Shown here in pieces: positions 7,248-13,524 of a DNA stretch of 13,524 nt. The DNA is taken from the NCBI GenBank assembly GCA_017430675.1, contig JAFRMM010000069.1, positions 1 to 13,524 on the forward strand, given 5' to 3'. Source of the stretch: Prevotella sp. Its GTDB lineage: Bacteria; Bacteroidota; Bacteroidia; Bacteroidales; Bacteroidaceae. Under the pieces are notes generated by a model, which had not been told where the DNA came from, searched no databases, and saw only the letters and a program-made list of their open reading frames with translations. Position 1 is the stretch's first letter; each line of letters starts with the position of its first letter. Made by a program: the position numbers and the translations under genes.

Positions 7248-8537
7248 ATGAAAAGAAAACTACTCTTTACGATAGTGCTGGCGATGCTGGCAACCGGGGC
7301 GACAGTCATCACGTCGTGTACGGGTAACGATGATGACCCGGTAGTGAGGACTACGGACACTGACAGCGAAGAGGAAGACTACATCGGGCCGGAAGACCCG
7401 CTGGACAATTTTATGTCGAACTTCGTCAAAACCGATGCTAACGGCAGGAAAATGCGCCTTGGCTACGGTAAGGCTCTCGACGAGGGCGACCCCACCGTGC
7501 TGACCATCGGTGTGGCATCGTTAGAGGAGGCCGAAGGGCTATTTCGCCGCTTCGTCACCGACACGCTCCACCTGGCAAGTTACGTTGAAGGCAATATGAC
7601 CTACTCGCCTACCGACCGCGAGGGGCGCAAGCAGGGCGAGATATACTTCACTGCTGGTGGCGAAGGGTGTATCGCCCGCATCACCTTCAGCCCCGACATT
7701 CCGCAGGATATGGTGAGCGAGGTGCGCTTTATCGACCAGCAACTCAGCCCGCTGAATAGAACGACACCGTTTGTGGCCGGAAAGGAGTATCTGCTGCTGA
7801 AAGCCTATCTGGACAGCCGCCATACCGACTATCGCGTGTTCTTGATAGAACGCGAGAAGGCCACGCACGGCGACTACTCCGACAATCCCACCGTCATCCT
7901 GTGTCTCTACGACGGCAGCGGACTGGGAATGAATGCTGAGTTCTTCAGGTACAAATATCTGCACTCTGGCTGGGATGGCCGTTTCCGCCCCCTGTCCTAT
8001 CAGCACGATTGGGAGAACGAGGAATGGAAAGAGGCTCCATACGGTGCATGGACACTGCATGAAAACGGAATGGGCGTGGTGGAAAGGGAGGCTCACAACA
8101 AGAGCAAGAACATGGAAGACGAAGAACTGAACCTGCCAGACATCGCAACGTTTCGAAATATCACCCGCTCTATCAATGAGTTGGGCGGTGTAGAGACGGT
8201 GTTCAAGGACGACCCAGAGGCATTGCAATACTGGTTCTGGGCCAAGGGTCACAATAAGAAGGGACTGACATTTAACCTGAATGCCTGGAGTTTCAAGGAG
8301 CAGCAGGAGGACTACTGGCGGGCCTACACCCATCTGGGCCTGTGGAGCCAGTTCATTCTTTGCCCGATGACCGATGATGTGGAGTATGGCGTCCGCGACA
8401 CCGACGTCCCCCAGAGCGATGAATATGAGATAACGTCTTTCTATCACAGCACCTTCGTATTCCGCCGTACCAACTACAACTGGGAGTTCTGGACATCGAG
8501 CACCAAAAAGGGTATTATCTTTGACTATATTTATTGA
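7248..8537 (+). CDS. Unrecognised surface-type lipoprotein
   Basis: A 429-residue protein of unknown function. The start at 7248 is preferred over an upstream in-frame ATG at 7206 because it places MKRKLLFTIVLAMLATGATV directly at the N-terminus as a signal peptide; the 14 extra residues would otherwise precede it, and 7206 lies against the hairpin. The lipobox is ITSC with Cys24, followed by TGNDDD, a surface-export-like acidic run. A low-complexity acidic linker (TDTDSEEED, ~36-44) leads into the mature domain. The rest is a mixed globular protein rich in Tyr, Trp and Asp with no catalytic motif I recognise. It ends 7 bases before the peptidase gene, and the two share very similar first ~50 bases. 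That suggests translational coupling and a related role, for example a partner or substrate of the peptidase, but no function can be assigned. Confidence 0.75.
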   Translation: MKRKLLFTIVLAMLATGATVITSCTGNDDDPVVRTTDTDSEEEDYIGPEDPLDNFMSNFVKTDANGRKMRLGYGKALDEGDPTVLTIGVASLEEAEGLFRRFVTDTLHLASYVEGNMTYSPTDREGRKQGEIYFTAGGEGCIARITFSPDIPQDMVSEVRFIDQQLSPLNRTTPFVAGKEYLLLKAYLDSRHTDYRVFLIEREKATHGDYSDNPTVILCLYDGSGLGMNAEFFRYKYLHSGWDGRFRPLSYQHDWENEEWKEAPYGAWTLHENGMGVVEREAHNKSKNMEDEELNLPDIATFRNITRSINELGGVETVFKDDPEALQYWFWAKGHNKKGLTFNLNAWSFKEQQEDYWRAYTHLGLWSQFILCPMTDDVEYGVRDTDVPQSDEYEITSFYHSTFVFRRTNYNWEFWTSSTKKGIIFDYIY

Positions 8538-8544
8538 GACCAAT

Positions 8545-10755
8545 ATGAAAAGAAAACTATTACTGACGATGGTGCTGGCGGTGCTGACGACGGTGTCGGC
8601 AGAGGCTAGGAAGTTTAAGGTGGCGGTGGCGATGCCGAAGGCGCAGCAGACGCAGTTTGAGCGCACAGCGCAGTGGGCCTTGCAGACCATTGCCGCAGGG
8701 CAAGGGGGAGCGAGCGACCCCGTGGAACTGGAACTCGTGTGGTACGACGAGGACGTGATGGCGAAGAAGGACTACCAGGCGATCGCCAACGACCCGGAGA
8801 TCGTCGCCATGATCGGCCCGAAGACCTCCGTCCACGCCAAGGTGGCCGCCACGGCCTTCAACTCGAAGGAGAAGACGCTGCTGCTGCCCGTGGCCACATC
8901 GACCGAACTGCAGCGCATCTACTCGGCCAAGCCCAACGTGTTCTTCCTCTCGGAGAGCGACATGACGCTGAGTTACCTCATGATCGGCGGCATCCTGCTG
9001 CACGACATGGACCACGTGAGCCTCATCACGAGCGACGACGTCTATGGCCAGTCGTTCTCCGACTGGTTCGGCTACACGATGACTGAAATCGGCATGAAGA
9101 CCGACATGGTGGGCATCTATCGCTCGCAGGACGAACTGAAGGCCCTCATAGAGCAGTGGAAGGCCATCTACGACGGCAGCACCGAGGCCGTGAAGCCCGC
9201 GCTGTTCTTTGCCCCAGGGGCGGAAGACGATGGCATACTGCTCGACGGGATGGTGAGCGACGCCCAGGCGGAGTTGGTCTATTGTTCCGACATGATGATG
9301 TCAGCCACGCTGCCCGCCAAATTGTCGCATAAATATAAGGGACTTGCCCCGAGCCTTGCCCCCGGCGTCGGCTTCAGCGAGGCCTACCGCGAAAAGTTCG
9401 GCGACGAGCCGGTGAATACCGAGGCCGCCGTCTATGATGCACTCTCCCTCGTCGCGTATGCTGCTGTGGTACAGCAGCGAACAGGGCAGGGTCTGAACGA
9501 GGCGATGGTCGCCGCCATCGACGGCCGCGACGCCTGCACCTCCACTTGGAGCGATATGAGCGATGCCTTCCAGAAACTGCATGCCGGCGGCCATCCTGAT
9601 GTGAAGGGCATCACGGGTGCGCTCGACTTCGACATCCTGCACCACGCTGCCCCGCTCTACTCCTTCTATTCGATGTGGCACTTGGCCGACAGACAGTACA
9701 GCATTGAGCAGATTGTGAGTCGTAACCGCGCCGATGCAGACCCAGAGACCTTGCAGGAGTGGGACAAGATTCGAGCTCAGCAGGAGCAACAACTGAACGA
9801 GAATCAGGAGGACTTCCAGTATCCTGAACTCCGCGACAACTGGGCACTGGTCGTCGGCACCAGCGATACATGGGACAACTACCGTCATCAGGCCGATGCC
9901 CTCGCCATCTACCAGATGCTGAAGCGACACGGCTATGACGACGACCACATCGTGCTGGTATTGGCTGACAACATCGCCAACGACCCCAACAACATCTACC
10001 CCGGCGAGGTTTACGTAAAGCCGAAATCAGAGGGTGGCGAGAATGTATATAAAGATGTGAAGGTGGACTATCGGCTGAGTGACATTCCGCTGGGCAGCCT
10101 GCGTAAGATTATCCTTGGCGAGAAGTCGGCAGAGTTTCCTGAGGTGTTCAATGCCGACGAGCACTCCAACATCTTCATGTACTGGTGTGGCCACGGCAAC
10201 CGAGGCAAGATGGCGTGGGGCAGCAATCAGCAGTTGACCACCGAGACGATGAAGGGAGGCTGGCAGGAGATTCTGGCAGCACGGAAGTTCCGTAAGTTCT
10301 TCGCAGCCATCGATGCCTGCTACTCGGGCTCCATCGGCGAGGCTTTCAATGACATTCCCGGCCTACTCTGTCTGACGGCAGCCAACGCCAACGAGCCTTC
10401 AAAGGCCGACATGCTCGACCCCGACATGCAGATATGGCTCTCCAACGGATTCACCCGTGCTTTCGAACAAGTCATCACCCGACAGCCCGACGTGAAGATG
10501 CGCGACCTCTATCAATACGTAGCCCGCCTCACCACCGGCTCTCATGCCTCCATCTACAACGAGGTCCACTACGGCAACCTGTTCCACAACTCGATAGCCG
10601 AGTTCCTGCCCGACCAGGTGGCGGCTGGCATCAGGGAAATTGTAAATAGTCAAATGTCAAATGGTAAATGGTATGACCTGCAGGGCCGCAGCATAGACAC
10701 ACCTTCCAAGCCGGGCATCTACATCAGTGACGGCAAAAAGTTTGTCGTGCGGTGA
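8545..10755 (+). CDS. Periplasmic-binding-fold / legumain-like (C13) cysteine peptidase fusion
   Basis: A 736-residue exported protein joining two domains. The start is the ATG at 8545, which opens a signal peptide (MKRKLLLTMVLAVLTTVSAEA); a non-ATG start at 8521 overlaps the previous gene and is unlikely. Residues ~24-390 resemble a type 1 periplasmic-binding protein of the branched-chain amino-acid receptor kind (KVAVAMPKA at 25-33, MIGPKTSVHAKVAAT near 89-103, VSLITSDDVYGQSF near 158-171). After a Gln/Glu-rich linker (~400-425), residues ~432-690 match peptidase family C13: NWALVVGTSDTWDNYRHQAD (432-451), GYDDDHIVLVLAD, His550 in WCGHG, and Cys592 in DACYSGS, the expected His-Cys pair. C13 enzymes (legumain, GPI transamidase) cut after Asn or Asp. 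The tail WYDLQGRSIDTPSKPGIYI resembles that of the beta-helix protein. No lipobox is seen, so it is likely periplasmic or secreted. A model in which ligand binding controls proteolysis is inference. Confidence 0.85.
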   Translation: MKRKLLLTMVLAVLTTVSAEARKFKVAVAMPKAQQTQFERTAQWALQTIAAGQGGASDPVELELVWYDEDVMAKKDYQAIANDPEIVAMIGPKTSVHAKVAATAFNSKEKTLLLPVATSTELQRIYSAKPNVFFLSESDMTLSYLMIGGILLHDMDHVSLITSDDVYGQSFSDWFGYTMTEIGMKTDMVGIYRSQDELKALIEQWKAIYDGSTEAVKPALFFAPGAEDDGILLDGMVSDAQAELVYCSDMMMSATLPAKLSHKYKGLAPSLAPGVGFSEAYREKFGDEPVNTEAAVYDALSLVAYAAVVQQRTGQGLNEAMVAAIDGRDACTSTWSDMSDAFQKLHAGGHPDVKGITGALDFDILHHAAPLYSFYSMWHLADRQYSIEQIVSRNRADADPETLQEWDKIRAQQEQQLNENQEDFQYPELRDNWALVVGTSDTWDNYRHQADALAIYQMLKRHGYDDDHIVLVLADNIANDPNNIYPGEVYVKPKSEGGENVYKDVKVDYRLSDIPLGSLRKIILGEKSAEFPEVFNADEHSNIFMYWCGHGNRGKMAWGSNQQLTTETMKGGWQEILAARKFRKFFAAIDACYSGSIGEAFNDIPGLLCLTAANANEPSKADMLDPDMQIWLSNGFTRAFEQVITRQPDVKMRDLYQYVARLTTGSHASIYNEVHYGNLFHNSIAEFLPDQVAAGIREIVNSQMSNGKWYDLQGRSIDTPSKPGIYISDGKKFVVR
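10641..10674 (+). repeat. AT-rich low-complexity linker before the C-terminal tail
   Basis: Short overlapping units (GTAAATAG, TCAAATG twice, GTAAATGG) encode IVNSQMSNGKWY just ahead of the tail of the peptidase protein. The composition differs sharply from the GC-rich coding sequence on both sides, which suggests a slippage-prone junction or the seam where the tail was added. Confidence 0.6.
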
Positions 10756-10775
10756 GGATTTCTCATAAAAAGTTG

Positions 10776-10783
10776 TATCTTTG
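10776..10783 (+). promoter_or_regulatory. Bacteroidetes -7 promoter element upstream of the AraC-type regulator
   Basis: TATCTTTG, in the context GTTGTATCTTTGCACC, fits the TAnnTTTG element of the Bacteroidetes primary sigma factor and lies 30 bases before the ATG at 10813. No clear TTTG appears at the expected -33 distance, so the promoter may be weak or activator-dependent. It is the best promoter candidate in the window. Confidence 0.6.
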
Positions 10784-10812
10784 CACCCGTTATTGCAATC
10801 TCATAACAGTCA

Positions 10813-11898
10813 ATGAATAGTGTACTGATCATCATCACCTATACACTCGTCACAGCAGTATCTCTCGCCTGCGGTTGCGGATTATGGCTAAAGAGAAGGG
10901 AGGTTCCCGATTTGTCGCGTACCTTCCTTGCCATCTTTGCCTTCATCACGGGAGTGCTCACGATAACGAGACTGGTGAAGTTTGCAGTCAATCCTTCTTA
11001 TGCCCCTTACCACGAGCTGATTTCGCCCTTTCTGGTCATAGGAGGACTCTTTGCCATTACGCTATTCCTGACTTATCCGATAGAGGTGATACGCCCGCGA
11101 CTGTTAAGGGGATGGCGCTACATCCTGCCTTTCATCCCCGTCGTGCTACTGACGATACCGTCAATGCTGGGAATGAGGTATCAGACGCTGCTGTCATTTG
11201 ACGACTTGACGGAGCACTTGATGGAGTTCAACGTCATGCTCCGGCTGCTGGGAGTAGCTGTTCTATTCCTGATATCCCTGTCTTTGTTAGCGATTCCCTA
11301 CAACTGGCGTGAGTCGAGTGCCGACTATCGCTGGATTCTGCGTACCGCCATGATAGCACAGGGTATCAGCGTGCTCTACTTCCTGCAAGGTTTTACCAAT
11401 TCCGTCATTGCGCAGATAGTCCACTTGCTGTGGTATGTCATCTCACTGCTCTATTTCACTTACTTCGAACTCAGGGAGCGGCTTCAGGTCGTGGACCTGC
11501 CTGACGATGTAGGGGGTGACGGGGGCAATATCTCTGTACCCAAGGGCGACCTGTGGCAACAGATTTCCTACCTGATGGACATCAAGGAGTATTGGCGCAA
11601 TCCCGACACGTCGGTAGAGACCATCAGCCGAGCGCTGGGCACCAACCGCATCTATGTGGCCCGCAGCATCAAGGAGCATACGGGCATGAGTTTCAACGAC
11701 TATATGAACAGCCGCCGCGTGGAATACATGGCCACCATGCTGCGACAGAATCCAGAGATCAGCCAGAAGTCCCTCTTCTTCGCCGTCGGCTTCCGCAGCT
11801 ATCCCACAGCCCACCGCAACTTCACCAAGTTCAAGGGCTGCTCGCCCACCGATTATATCATGAGGAACGAAAGCAAGAAGAAACCGCCATTTTCTTGA
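10813..11898 (+). CDS. Seven-helix membrane protein with AraC-type DNA-binding domain
   Basis: A 361-residue transcription regulator with a membrane N-terminal half. Hydrophobic segments near 4-24, 36-56, 68-88, 102-118, 140-161, 172-191 and 195-217 suggest seven helices. Residues ~245-350 are an AraC/HTH_18 domain with two helix-turn-helix units: TSVETISRALGTNRIYVARS (~266-285) and SQKSLFFAVGFRSYPTAHRN (~317-336), followed by KGCSPTDYI. Membrane-bound AraC-family proteins occur in Bacteroidetes; the membrane part presumably senses an envelope or extracellular signal while the C-terminal domain binds DNA. It starts 57 bases after the peptidase gene behind its own promoter-like element, on the same strand as the secreted-protein genes, so it may control them. 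That link is positional only. It ends 30 bases before the converging mobilization-type gene. Confidence 0.88.
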   Translation: MNSVLIIITYTLVTAVSLACGCGLWLKRREVPDLSRTFLAIFAFITGVLTITRLVKFAVNPSYAPYHELISPFLVIGGLFAITLFLTYPIEVIRPRLLRGWRYILPFIPVVLLTIPSMLGMRYQTLLSFDDLTEHLMEFNVMLRLLGVAVLFLISLSLLAIPYNWRESSADYRWILRTAMIAQGISVLYFLQGFTNSVIAQIVHLLWYVISLLYFTYFELRERLQVVDLPDDVGGDGGNISVPKGDLWQQISYLMDIKEYWRNPDTSVETISRALGTNRIYVARSIKEHTGMSFNDYMNSRRVEYMATMLRQNPEISQKSLFFAVGFRSYPTAHRNFTKFKGCSPTDYIMRNESKKKPPFS

Positions 11899-11928
11899 CA
11901 GGAGAAGTGACCAATCCATCGCATAGCC

Positions 11929-13230
11929 CTATCTTGAATGTCCGACACTTCTTTTCTCTTTGGCACACACCGTCTTTGCCACCTGATGGCATCTGCGGGC
12001 AAAGGCCAGGTCATCTTCGTCATCTTTCTTTTTTGGCAATTCGTTATTGGTTCCTCCTCCACCACACGATATGGAGATTGCTGTTGCGGCATCCGCATAG
12101 CCAAAGAATAGGCAGGAAGTAGTGGCGGCAACCTCTGCTACGTTCTCCTCTACCCCTTCTGCCAGGTTTAAACCGATTTTCCCCAGATACGCAACAGCAG
12201 ACTCTGCTCCTATCAAGCAGACCTCTGCTTTAGTACCATTAACAATATTACGAATAGTACTTACTGCTTTTAATATCCAGCCAACATCAGCCAACCTCTC
12301 CTTCGGATCTTCTCGGAACACCTTTCTTATAGTCTCTTTCTCCCTATCGTTCATGACATATTTGTCGAGTCTGGGATTGATGATGACCTGAACAGCATTC
12401 CAAAGACCAGGCCAGACTGCATCCAGAACGCTGGAAACATTATCGTAGTTGTCGGCCTTCTCTTTGGCTCTCTCGTAAGAATCTATGGTGATGCCTCGTC
12501 TTGTCATCTCTTCGTATTGGTGAATCTTCTTGATGGCTATAGCATTCTGACGCAACTCCTGCTTGACAATGGCACGGCTTCTGCGAGTCAGCTCGTCTTT
12601 GTGAACGGAGGCAAAACTGCGGAGAATAGTCTGCATGTCTGTCATTACAGACTTGATATTAGCATCGCGCTTTTTCCTGAATACTTTAGGGTCGTCTAAG
12701 AATCCCATCTTCTTAGCCTTGATCTTGTCTATCTCCTGAAAAGCAGCGGTGATAACATCCATCATGGTAACATTAGTCTTGTCATTGGCTTTCAAATTGT
12801 TGATGATGGCTCCACTGCTGTCGGGATTATAGGCAAACACCATTTTGTCGAAACTTACCATGTCAGCCACTTCTTTTGGATCACCGACAGCATTGACCAG
12901 TTCTTCAACCCTTTGCTCCAATACAGCCTTCTCCTTTTGAACTTTATCCTTTTCTTGTTTGAAATCGTTTAGATCCTTGCGGGCAGTTTCAACTTGTATC
13001 GCCATTTTAGCCACCTGTTTACGTCCTTCCTGGATGTCATCTTCAACCAAAGATTGTGTTTGTCCTGCCCGTTGGAGTTTTTCTTGAATTGCAACGTACT
13101 TTTCAGTTGCACTTTTTGATTTCTGTTCAGCCTCCTCTGCCTTTTTCAGAGCCTCCAGCCTTTCCTTCTCCAACTGGCGTTTGCTCTTCTTACGATGCAT
13201 CTTCCTCTCTTCTGGTGTCATCAGCGACAT
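11929..13230 (-). CDS. C-terminal half of a MobV/Pre-like mobilization protein, lacking the nickase domain
   Basis: A 433-residue protein from the ATG at 13230. A TTG at 13248 would add six residues and the frame is open to a stop at 13282-13284. Residues ~5-120 are a charged coiled coil (EKERLEALKKAEEAEQ onward). A helical region follows, and the C-terminus has CGGGG then LPKKKDDEDDLAFARRC, as in C-terminal parts of Bacteroidales plasmid/transposon mobilization proteins. The frame just upstream reads TWGLARGEDMSLMTPEER, resembling the stretch after the relaxase catalytic domain in MobV proteins. That domain, with its histidine motif, is absent, so the gene is probably 5'-truncated and unable to nick DNA. 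AT-richer composition than the upstream genes supports horizontal origin. Alternatively it is a stand-alone coiled-coil accessory protein. The family call is from memory of such proteins, not a search. Confidence 0.6.
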   Translation of the reverse strand: MSLMTPEERKMHRKKSKRQLEKERLEALKKAEEAEQKSKSATEKYVAIQEKLQRAGQTQSLVEDDIQEGRKQVAKMAIQVETARKDLNDFKQEKDKVQKEKAVLEQRVEELVNAVGDPKEVADMVSFDKMVFAYNPDSSGAIINNLKANDKTNVTMMDVITAAFQEIDKIKAKKMGFLDDPKVFRKKRDANIKSVMTDMQTILRSFASVHKDELTRRSRAIVKQELRQNAIAIKKIHQYEEMTRRGITIDSYERAKEKADNYDNVSSVLDAVWPGLWNAVQVIINPRLDKYVMNDREKETIRKVFREDPKERLADVGWILKAVSTIRNIVNGTKAEVCLIGAESAVAYLGKIGLNLAEGVEENVAEVAATTSCLFFGYADAATAISISCGGGGTNNELPKKKDDEDDLAFARRCHQVAKTVCAKEKRSVGHSR

Positions 13231-13251
13231 ATCTTCACCTCGTGCCAATCC

Positions 13252-13346
13252 CCATGTTCTCCATAATCCAATTATTTTTATTTATTTCTTGAAATTTTTT
13301 GCAAATTTCGGTGTTTTTCTTGATATTGGGATTATGGAGAATGTGG
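13252..13346. repeat. ~20-bp inverted repeat pair at the broken 5' end of the mob-like gene
   Basis: The left arm 13252-13272 and right arm 13325-13346 share a perfect 13-bp core, TTCTCCATAATCC (13257-13269) against GGATTATGGAGAA (13329-13341), with further matches outside. A very AT-rich spacer of 52 bases separates the arms. The left arm overlaps the point where the mob-like reading frame loses its upstream domain. No target-site duplication is obvious. It could be a fold-back or MITE-like remnant, a recombinase site pair or a protein-binding site. Confidence 0.65.
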
Positions 13347-13393
13347 ATTTTAGATTAAGATAAAATGCGTTGAATATCAGTATAATACAAAAA

Positions 13394-13418
13394 TTCCACA
13401 CCCTTTTGAGGTGTGGAA
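13394..13418. repeat. 9-bp stem hairpin
   Basis: TTCCACACC (13394-13402) pairs perfectly with GGTGTGGAA (13410-13418) around the loop CTTTTGA. There is no T-run directly after it on the plus strand, and its right arm overlaps the GTGTGG cluster. It is more likely part of a recognition region than a terminator. Confidence 0.6.
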
Positions 13419-13439
13419 AAGTGTGGGTGTGGAGTGTGG
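13411..13439 (+). repeat. GTGTGG iteron-like cluster (four units)
   Basis: GTGTGG occurs at 13411-13416, 13421-13426, 13427-13432 and 13434-13439, with an inverted copy in CCACAC on the left of the hairpin. Closely spaced short direct repeats of this sort serve as replication iterons or as integrase arm-type binding sites. No Rep or integrase gene is inside the window. Confidence 0.55.
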
Positions 13440-13451
13440 ATTTTTACTTTT

Positions 13452-13489
13452 TGAAGATTAGTGAAGGGAAATTCTTCCTGAAATCTTCA
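13452..13489. repeat. 8-bp inverted repeat
   Basis: TGAAGATT (13452-13459) and AATCTTCA (13482-13489) are exact inverted copies 22 bases apart. A small inner GGAA/TTCC pair is possible. The function is unknown; it adds to the repeat-rich character of the window end. Confidence 0.45.
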
Positions 13490-13524
13490 CTTGGCGGTCG
13501 CTGAGTTATATATTTCTCAGTAAC

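Larger units (their letters stand above)
13249..13524. other. AT-rich gene-free segment with nested repeats
   Basis: No convincing coding sequence is present in either direction. The segment holds an inverted repeat (13252-13346), a hairpin (13394-13418), a GTGTGG repeat cluster (13411-13439) and another inverted repeat (13452-13489), plus a small 5-bp stem CTGAG/CTCAG near the edge (13501-13520). The density of repeats suggests the end or control region of a mobile element. Confidence 0.55.

Noticed and set aside
7539..8690. Minus-strand open frame (383 codons) spanning two plus-strand genes
   Set aside because: It crosses the boundary of two well-supported genes with signal peptides and has no coding features of its own.
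11553..12122. Plus-strand open frame (189 codons) overlapping the AraC gene end
   Set aside because: Runs through the DNA-binding domain in another frame and into the opposite strand of the mob-like gene; Pro/His/Gln-rich shadow composition.
13056..13363. Two short plus-strand open frames at the right end
   Set aside because: They lie opposite the coiled-coil start of the mob-like gene and the AT-rich repeat region, with Phe/Leu/Ser-rich products and no start context.
13394..13439. Possible CRISPR array or rho-independent terminator
   Set aside because: The repeats are 6 bases with almost no spacers, so not CRISPR; the hairpin lacks a following T-run on the plus strand and no gene ends next to it.

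Overview
The window looks like chromosomal DNA from a Bacteroidales bacterium, most likely of the Prevotella/Segatella group. Four things point that way: lipoproteins whose lipobox cysteine is followed by an acidic run (CTSNDD, CTGNDDD), two proteins ending in the short W-Y-[DT]-x-x-G-[RQ] ... KPG-[IL]-YI ... GKK-hydrophobic tail common in Prevotella secreted proteins, a promoter element of the Bacteroidetes TAnnTTTG type, and no need for Shine-Dalgarno sites. The genus is an inference. Bases 1-10755 are fairly GC-rich. The last ~1.5 kb (from about 11930) is AT-richer and carries mobile-element debris.

Layout. (1) Bases 1-50 hold the 3' end of a DUF3089-type hydrolase gene whose last codons closely resemble those of a full copy ending at 3634. 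(2) Bases 97-10755 hold five same-strand genes separated by gaps of 7-96 bases, so probably one operon or two adjoining ones: a MACPF (perforin-fold) lipoprotein, a DUF3089 alpha/beta-hydrolase lipoprotein, a 1154-residue beta-helix protein with Pmp-like GGAI/FxxN repeats and a short BspA-like leucine-rich segment, an unrecognised lipoprotein, and a fusion of a type 1 periplasmic-binding fold to a legumain-like (C13) cysteine peptidase. All five have export signals. An 11-bp hairpin sits between the third and fourth genes. (3) Bases 10756-10812 hold a promoter-like element, followed by a gene for a seven-helix membrane protein with a C-terminal AraC-type DNA-binding domain. (4) Converging on it from the minus strand is the C-terminal half of a MobV/Pre-like mobilization protein that lacks its nickase domain. 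Its 5' end lies at a ~20-bp inverted repeat, followed by a gene-free, repeat-rich AT stretch to the window end.

How the genes may work together (inference). The locus encodes surface and periplasmic products only: a potential pore-former, an esterase/hydrolase-like enzyme, a large repetitive adhesin-like protein, and a ligand-sensing domain tied to a cysteine peptidase. This fits a role in interaction with other cells (competitors or host), with the membrane-bound AraC protein as a possible local regulator. Shared DNA in the signal-peptide regions of otherwise unrelated neighbours, and direct repeats bounding the MACPF-hydrolase pair, suggest the locus was built by local duplication and module exchange.
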